Shown: in pieces, positions 52,994 to 64,000 of the stretch
How positions within the stretch are numbered: position 1 is the stretch's first letter
Layout: every line of letters starts with the position of its first letter
Assembly: GCA_017562135.1 (NCBI GenBank)
Contig: QEYB01000629.1
Location: 992,001-1,056,000, forward strand
Reading direction: 5' to 3'
Source of the DNA: Dipylidium caninum
Taxonomy: Eukaryota; Platyhelminthes; Cestoda; Cyclophyllidea; Dipylidiidae
DNA: 64,000 bases
Notes under the pieces: model-generated
What the model saw: only the letters and a program-made list of their open reading frames with translations
What the model was told of the DNA's origin: nothing
The model's database searches: none
Program-made: the position numbers and the translations under genes

Positions 52994-55900
52994 CTGTGGA
53001 CAAGAAGAACACCTCAACGGCAAATGTCTTCCTCACGCCGTGCAGGCTCCCTCAGTCGCGCATTTATCTCTGGGGCCTGCGCGGAGGGCAAATCGCCCAA
53101 CCCGCTGTGATGCCGGCGCAAATGCACGGAAGGCGGGCGGGTGTCCTAAACACATCTCGGGTAGTCGGCCTCCTCGTCCCCTCAGGCCACTTCAGTGAAA
53201 GGTTGAAATAAGATGGTTCAAATGACACATGTTAACTGTTGGAATGGAAGGAAATACTTGTGGTTTTGTTTTGGGGGATTGGTTTGACACTCATTCACTA
53301 TCGAAGCCGTGAGAATGGACAGGAGTCAACCACTCAAGTGGCAGGTAGCCCCGACCGCGTCAAGACCGGGGAGAAGTGCCGTCAACCTCGAACTCGACAA
53401 TTCTCAATTTTGAAAGGCCTTTCGTGGAACACATGGATGTGAGAGAAGCGAGAGGAGTGGGAGTTTAACGCGTGGCAACTCGTAGGACCTTCACATGCAA
53501 TCCACTCACCCGCAGGAGGTGTGGATCCACGCGTGAAGATGACGTTTAAAAGGACGCCTAGAGCCCAGACGTCGGATTTAAAGGTGCAGTTCGTCGGCGC
53601 CCCCTCCAATTCCGGCGCCGACCAGCAGTCGAAGGGGAACCATTCTACAATATTAAAGAGGGGAAAAATACTCTTCGAATTGCGAAGGTGAGGAAAGGAG
53701 ACAGCCACTCCCGCCACCTCATTAACAACGCGTCATCCACGTCGACTCTAGAAAGGGGAAAAGTGTGGTCGCTGGCCACTCAGTGCCGCCGGGCCGCCAA
53801 CGCAAGAGTGGGCAGACGGGAGAGCGCGACAACGAATGCGTCCACGCTTCCACTGCGGTGGCACGAACGAGAGAGGCTTTGGCCTCTACGTCCCAAGCTG
53901 TGTAATTATATATTTGTCGAGAGTGACCGTGCGACAGTTGGAAGTGCTGCCTGTTGAGAAGAGAGGAGAAGGGAGGAGGAGAAGCGGGCCCGGCCAACCG
54001 CCATCCCACTCACCTTCTCCACTTAACTGCATGCACGGAACAAATGGGGGAATTGAAGCCAGGAGAGAGAGAGAGGGAGGCGACGTTTCCTACCGGGTAT
54101 GAAGTTTACGGCCTTAGAGCTAATATTTCTCATCCCGATATCGGTGAGTTTGGCACGACCCGCAGAATCGAGGAGGACGTTTGTGTCCTTCAGATTTGTG
54201 TGCACGATGTCTCTGCTCTCGAGGTAGATCATTCCGCGAGTAATCTGGAATGAGTGAAGAAGGCGTGTCAACACGGTGTAATGCAATTGTTCTGCCTTTT
54301 AACTAGTCTTGCCTTTACTACACACCCCACCACACCACACCACACCACACCACACCAGACAACACCACATTACAACACAAGACAACTCAGCGCACTACCC
54401 TCCGCTCCACTCCACTACACTGCACTCCGATGCGCAGCACACTATTGCGTGCGGGAAGACAAACTGATTGTCGAGTGCTATTTTTGGATGGAAGGCATGA
54501 AAATGGTCTTCACCTGTGAGATTTTGCGTCGAAAGAAGCGGGTGACAGGGCAAGACTATACTCTCGCCAGACTGACAGTCGTGTCACTACTCACTCAGGC
54601 ATGTCTCCTGATGCGGCAGCGTCGTTAGGCATTCCCCTGCTCATCTTCCTGCAATGCCTGCCGCAAGAAGAGAGACGACTGAGGCGCAGTTCCCCCTCTT
54701 TTGACATTCTCTCTACAAGATGTCCCATTAAAAGGATTCGGTCGACCTTGGGGCTATTCCTTAGAGTGAGCAGTCCTTCCAGTTTAACTTCGTCCCTCAG
54801 AGGAGGCGCACTTCATTGAAGGCGGCTTCCACCCTTTCTACTTCGCGACGTCGTCCGAAATGACAGGTTCAGAGAAGTGAGTCCTCCTTGTACACTAGGA
54901 AAGTCTGCTAAACAGGACTGGGCATTCATTTAACCCTCACCAACTCCTTTGCTCACGCAGCCCAGACACCGGGAGCTTTGTGCTAATTTGCTCCATTAGG
55001 CTAACCATACTCACTCTGAACGGCTCATACACTCCCGGCTGACTTAATCGACTCTGTAAGAAGTCGTGTGTCAAATAAAAACGGTGATTGGCAAAAGGGT
55101 AAATTAAAAGTCCGCTCACTTCCACCCCAATCTTCATTAAATTCTGGAAGGGACAAGTCCTGGCCCCCGGACTGGCGAGGTAGTTTTTCAGAGAACCACC
55201 GTCCATCATCTCCATGACCACTCTGACCGCACTCTCGCTCTGTGTAGGTTGGCAGACGTCCAGAATTTGCACACAATGCTGGCCGTCGAGACTCATGAGG
55301 GATGTTAGACTCTGAACCAGCATGTCATTGGCTACCAGACTAGTTAGACGTTTCAATGCCACTCTCCTCCCCTTCCACGTACTAACACGCACCTCCGCGA
55401 GGCTGCCTCGTCCAAGTAATACGTCATTTACTTCATTTTCAGCATCCGAATTTTGTGGAGTGGCCGGCCTGCGTTCCCATTTTTTGCGCGCGCACACACT
55501 GGGTGTAAGTAAAAATCCGCTGGGGGACTTCCAGGTTCTACTGTGACCGGGAGGGGTGCAATAGGTATCAATTGAGTACAGTGCAGTTTCGCGGGATGGG
55601 CTAGAAGGCGACAGAGGTGAGAGATATGTCGGTTAAGTTTTTAATTTAATTCATCACACTTAGGCAGAGCATTTTATGCCACCTTTATTGCAGACTCTTT
55701 GTACTGCTCACGCAACATGACACAAGTGATGCCTCTACTGCAAGTTGTTTTGCACAATGCTATTCTAATTAGATCTTTTTGCACGAATTGAGTGAGTGGT
55801 GAGAAGGTCAAAGGCTTCTTTTTATCCTTCGCAACGGAATCCAAATGAGAGAGACGTCGGAAGGACTGCCTGGAGTCAGGTCTCTTCGCTTCAACAATGT

Positions 55901-57203
55901 TTTCGATGATGGCAAGACAAAGTTATGGACGAAGAGGTATTACTGGGCCAAGAACGCCTTGCCTCCTACATTTAGGATGCCAAACTGTTTTACTCCATTT
56001 CTCGACCTTTAAGGATCTCTCACCAAACTCCGATGGAGTATAAGATGCGATCAATCCTAGATGCTTCCCCTCTGTGGTAGCTTACTAATAGGAACACCAA
56101 CTTTCATTCTACTTTCCGCAAAGTAAGTTGGAACATTCTCTCCGAGATTAAAACGTCTTGCGTTGATGAACATATGACAAAACCACTGAATTGACTGGAA
56201 ATTAACGGAGCTAGAGGTACGTCAACTTTTCCAAAAGATGGTATTCTTCAGGGTTCAAAAATTTCTTCAACTTGTACAGAGAATTTTTTGCAATAAAGAG
56301 AATGGTCTTGCAGACGACTTATAACTTAAATATTTTTCCTCTACGACATAATGATGATTTCTCAACCCTGCAAGTACATTCCGATGAACATATGCTGTAA
56401 ACATAAATAATGGAAATCTGTACCATTTCAATACACTTATTGCAGTTTTGTTCTGCATAAATTTTAAGGAAAATGTGATTTGGATACCGAAAAAGATACC
56501 AACTTACCAATATAATACTCAATGAGTTCAATTAAGCTGGGAAAAAAGAGCGCCTCTTCCATGTAATACATTCTCGAAGAGGCGTTGATTCTGTAGTTGA
56601 AAATATACGGCGGACTATTATTTGTTAGTGTTAATGAAACGGTGAGGCCATCTGGTAAAAAAATATATAAGGGCGTTAGAAACCACCACATTTTAGGCAG
56701 TCGATAGTGCCTACGCCGGCAGCATACTTCAGGAGATAGCATCTAGCTTAATCCAGGACTTTGTATTACTGACATGCTAGGGAAATAAAATTCAGCAGTT
56801 GTTGAGAAGGCGTACCAGATGTTGGTCGAAGAAGGAAGGTTCCAGGCAAAACTCCATTCTTAGTGAGCAAACTAAGGGCTTCATCGCGATCCACATCGCG
56901 CCACATGTCAAAGATGAAGGAGATCCCAGGCACTTCAGTTATCGCACTCGTCGGAATCAACCCGGCTTCATGAGTAATTATGTTTCTGGCATGAACAAGG
57001 CCTGGAGACTCGTCGGATGAAAGCATAAGCAAATCGCCCTTTCTTAATAATAGATTCTGTGAGTCATGCGCTATCAGATCCGAAACTGCACAAGCGTAAC
57101 GCCTAACAGGTGGATAATCGACAAAATGGCATGGAGTTTGCTTGTTTACTGTAGGTTTCGGTTGATGACGGCAACAATGGCCTTTCACCGCATGAGAGTT
57201 GCC
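52806..57203 (-). CDS. Src-like SH3-SH2 tyrosine pseudokinase, six exons
   Basis: Exons are 57203-56816, 56651-56508, 55600-55120, 54244-54094, 53644-53510 and 52993-52806, with intron phases 1, 1, 0, 1, 1. Together they encode about 495 residues, the normal size for a Src-type kinase: a degenerate SH3, an SH2 with FLLRPTS (phosphotyrosine-binding Arg kept), a proline-rich linker and a kinase fold. The fold keeps a partial glycine loop (LGRGSLAEV), VALK, SAPE and SDVW. It lacks the alpha-C glutamate (Ser in its place) and the catalytic aspartate (VHTNLKDTN instead of HRDLRAAN), and has DIG for DFG. It is therefore probably inactive and would act as a binding scaffold or allosteric partner. 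Between SH2 and kinase the frame is off by one base, at an A6 run at 55480-55485. The gene is divergent from the active copy at 58595-63965. The first exon is probably missing upstream. Confidence 0.75.
53510..53644 (-). CDS. Pseudokinase gene exon: P+1 loop and helix F
   Basis: The exon is 135 bases, identical in length and phase to 63106-63240. It reads WFPFDCWSAPELEG and FKSDVWALGVLLNVIFTRG. The acceptor is AATATTGTAG and the donor GCGG|GTGAGT. Confidence 0.8.
54094..54244 (-). CDS. Pseudokinase gene exon: catalytic loop
   Basis: The exon is 151 bases, identical in length and phase to 62820-62970 of the paralogue. The acceptor is CTCATTCCAG and the donor CCCG|GTAGGA. It encodes GMIYLESRDIVHTNLKDTN then KLTDIGMRN. 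The catalytic Asp is replaced by Asn. Confidence 0.8.
54328..54356 (+). repeat. CCACA pentanucleotide microsatellite
   Basis: About six consecutive CCACA/CACAC units lie in an intron of the minus-strand kinase gene, followed by degenerate copies. Confidence 0.85.
55120..55600 (-). CDS. Pseudokinase gene exon: linker and kinase N-lobe, frame mismatch
   Basis: The acceptor is CGCCTTCTAG and the donor GGAA|GTGAGC (phase 0). In the phase set by the SH2 exon the linker reads AHPAKLHCTQLIPIAPLPVT and on to HPVCAR, a plausible Pro-rich linker. The kinase frame (LLGRGSLAEV, VALKRL, VVMEMMDGGSLKNYL) is one base away. The exon is 481 bases and would need 482. Confidence 0.7.
56508..56651 (-). CDS. Pseudokinase gene exon: second half of SH2
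   Basis: The acceptor TTTTTTTACCAG and the donor TATTG|GTAAGT both fit phase 1. The exon encodes DGLTVSLTLTNN through FFPSLIELIEYYI, the C-terminal half of an SH2. It is 144 bases against 156 in the plus-strand paralogue. Confidence 0.75.
56816..57203 (-). CDS. Pseudokinase gene exon: SH3 and first half of SH2
   Basis: The acceptor is CACTCCCTAG|GGC and the donor ATCTG|GTACGC, phase 1. The SH3 reads YACAVSDLIAHDSQ, LLLRKGDLLML and THEAGLIPTSAI; the usual ALYDY and WW signatures are lost. SH2 begins near MWRDVDRDEALSLL and reaches GTFLLRPTS. There is no in-frame ATG before the SH3, so translation starts in an unseen upstream exon. Confidence 0.75.
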
Positions 57204-58594
57204 CTAGGGAGTGCCAAAAATATTTCACTTTGACAACCGATAATATATTTAATAACATACTGGTCTATTATTATTGTAATAACAATATCAAATTCACGAC
57301 ATTATTAGCTCGTAGGCAAGATCTTATACAATCAAAAGTTACCCTATACGGATATTCAAATCACTGAATTAAAGTGCGAAGCAAGTTACCATACTGCCCA
57401 AACTATTATTGATGAGTGCTTCAAGGATTAAATGTAGGATGTTACTTAAACCTTGAGGAATTTACGGTGTTAATATATGTGGATTGGTTATCCGCGTAAT
57501 ATTAGCTGAGCTAAACAAATAACAAGGACACAAAGTTATTTAAAAAATAGAGCTGTTACATTACTATTTTATTCAAAAAGCATGCAAATCAATAAATTGA
57601 TAGTGTGAAAGTTACAACAGCCGAATATGAGAGAAATAACTAAATTTGGCGTTTTTACATTAGCAAAAACAAAATTTACGTCTTTAATGTTTTACCTATC
57701 TTCTTAATTTCTGCCATTGCTGTGTAGCAGGTTAATGTGCAGGTTTGCGAACTTTGCGGCGCAGAAATGGGGTAGCTAATTATTATGGAAAGTAAACAAT
57801 GAGGGCAACCGCCAGACGCTGACTTGGCCCCACAAATACGGTGGTTTTCATTTTTCTGTGTGAATTTGGGGAATTATTAAACTTAGATGTCGGGCGTTTC
57901 TTTTGGTCACATTTCACGTCATTTTAGTTGTTGAATATGTTAAAATGCCGGCACATAAATTATAACAGCTAGTTAATTTATTTCACAATTTTATTTGACG
58001 AAGTCGTGTTACTTCTTTCAATATAATTGCATTATTTTCCTTAATTTCTTTGACCCTTAATTATTTTTTTACTTTATTTTTTCTTTTAGATTTGTAGCCA
58101 TTTTTGTTGCCACGCTTTACTAAGGTATTTGTCTTGCTTTGTATATTAGTGCTAATATTATTTTGTTCTACTGTTCCGATTTTGTCCTTAGATAACTCCC
58201 GGCCATTTTAAACCGTGTCATTACATATTTATTCGCTCTATTGGCGAATGCGTAGGTGCTGCTATTTCATCTTCCTCTCTACCGACCCTGGCTTACTACT
58301 TGCGTTTTGTCAGTTATTATTGGCTTTAGGCCTAACTGATCTTTGCCTCTATTTTATGAATGGGTGTATTCAAACATTAGTGTAAGATTTTGTGTGAATG
58401 TAGATATGCCAATATGACGCCATACTTCTTGTGTGGTACCATCTCACTATTTTCTGTAGAAAGCTCAACAAGAAAGCAACTTATAGGCGAATTTTTTTGC
58501 ATTTCCGAATTTTTGTGACATATATTTCACTCCAAAAAATTCTTTAACTTGGATTTACGTCTTTTACACAAATTTGTGCCATTTCCACTTGTAG
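57204..58594. promoter_or_regulatory. Shared divergent spacer of the kinase pair (candidate bidirectional promoter)
   Basis: About 1.4 kb separates the outermost visible exons of the two divergent kinase genes. It is clearly more AT-rich than the intergenic DNA to the left and has no coding exon apart from a possible 20-base first exon at 58360-58379. Both promoters and the unseen first exon of the minus gene should be here. No individual element could be assigned. Confidence 0.4.
58360..58379 (+). CDS. Speculative first coding exon of the plus-strand kinase (MG start)
   Basis: ATGGGTGTATTCAAACATTA is followed by GTGTAAG. If spliced here (phase 2) to the acceptor at 58594 it gives MGVFKHY and continues in frame into SKLSTLLHVV. 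A Met-Gly start is what a myristoylated Src-type kinase would have, although position 6 is His and not the preferred Ser or Thr. The donor is weak (GTGTAA). Confidence 0.25.
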
Positions 58595-63965
<5,371 letters not shown>

Positions 63966-64000
63966 GGTTGTCAGCCCATATGACGGCAGATTAATGCATG

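Noticed and set aside
52975..53025. Plus-strand WDTCGQEE string resembling a Rab-type G3 motif
   Set aside because: It overlaps the acceptor and start of a well-supported minus-strand kinase exon, has no G1, G4 or G5 motifs around it, and is in a short frame. Taken as coincidence.

Overview
The window is animal nuclear DNA with few genes. The recognisable coding segments are a Cas-family scaffold exon, ankyrin repeat exons, C2H2 zinc finger exons, an H3.3-type histone and two Src-like SH3-SH2-kinase genes. They are broken into short exons with GT..AG introns (48, 134, 135 and 164 bases among them). The compact introns, long repeat-rich intergenic DNA and divergent signalling domains suggest a flatworm, perhaps a cestode. 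That assignment is inference; no single marker proves it.

Layout. 1-7385 is intron or intergenic. 7386-7703 (minus) is the first coding exon of a p130Cas/BCAR1-family scaffold with a complete SH3 domain; the rest of that gene lies beyond the left edge. From 7.7 to 31.4 kb I see no supportable gene. At 31427-31711 (plus) two exons join in phase into an ankyrin repeat of ArfGAP/ACAP flavour, and a decayed copy lies near 46.4 kb. At 39613-41126 (minus) there is an unidentified 169-codon exon followed by three C2H2 zinc finger exons; the last finger carries an apparent one-base frame break. At 49988-50398 (minus) is an intronless histone H3.3-like gene. 52806-57203 (minus) and 58595-63965 (plus) hold two divergently transcribed Src-like tyrosine kinase genes that share an AT-rich spacer of about 1.2-1.4 kb.

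The kinase pair is the most notable part. Both genes have the same intron phases, and three kinase exons have identical lengths (151, 135 and 188 bases), so they come from an inverted duplication. The plus copy keeps the catalytic residues: the VAVK lysine, the alpha-C glutamate, the HxD aspartate, DFG and APE. The minus copy has lost the alpha-C glutamate and the catalytic aspartate (HTN in place of HRD), has DIG for DFG and has a degenerate SH3. It reads as a pseudokinase paired head-to-head with an active relative. As sequenced it also has a one-base frame mismatch at an A6 run beside a GT/GC dinucleotide tract, which could be a sequencing error or real decay.

The remaining sequence holds polypyrimidine tracts, short tandem repeats, at least one diverged dispersed repeat pair (36.1-37.0 and 41.5-41.9 kb) and GC-rich blocks that are open in several frames. 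No intact transposon, rRNA, convincing tRNA or CRISPR array was seen.
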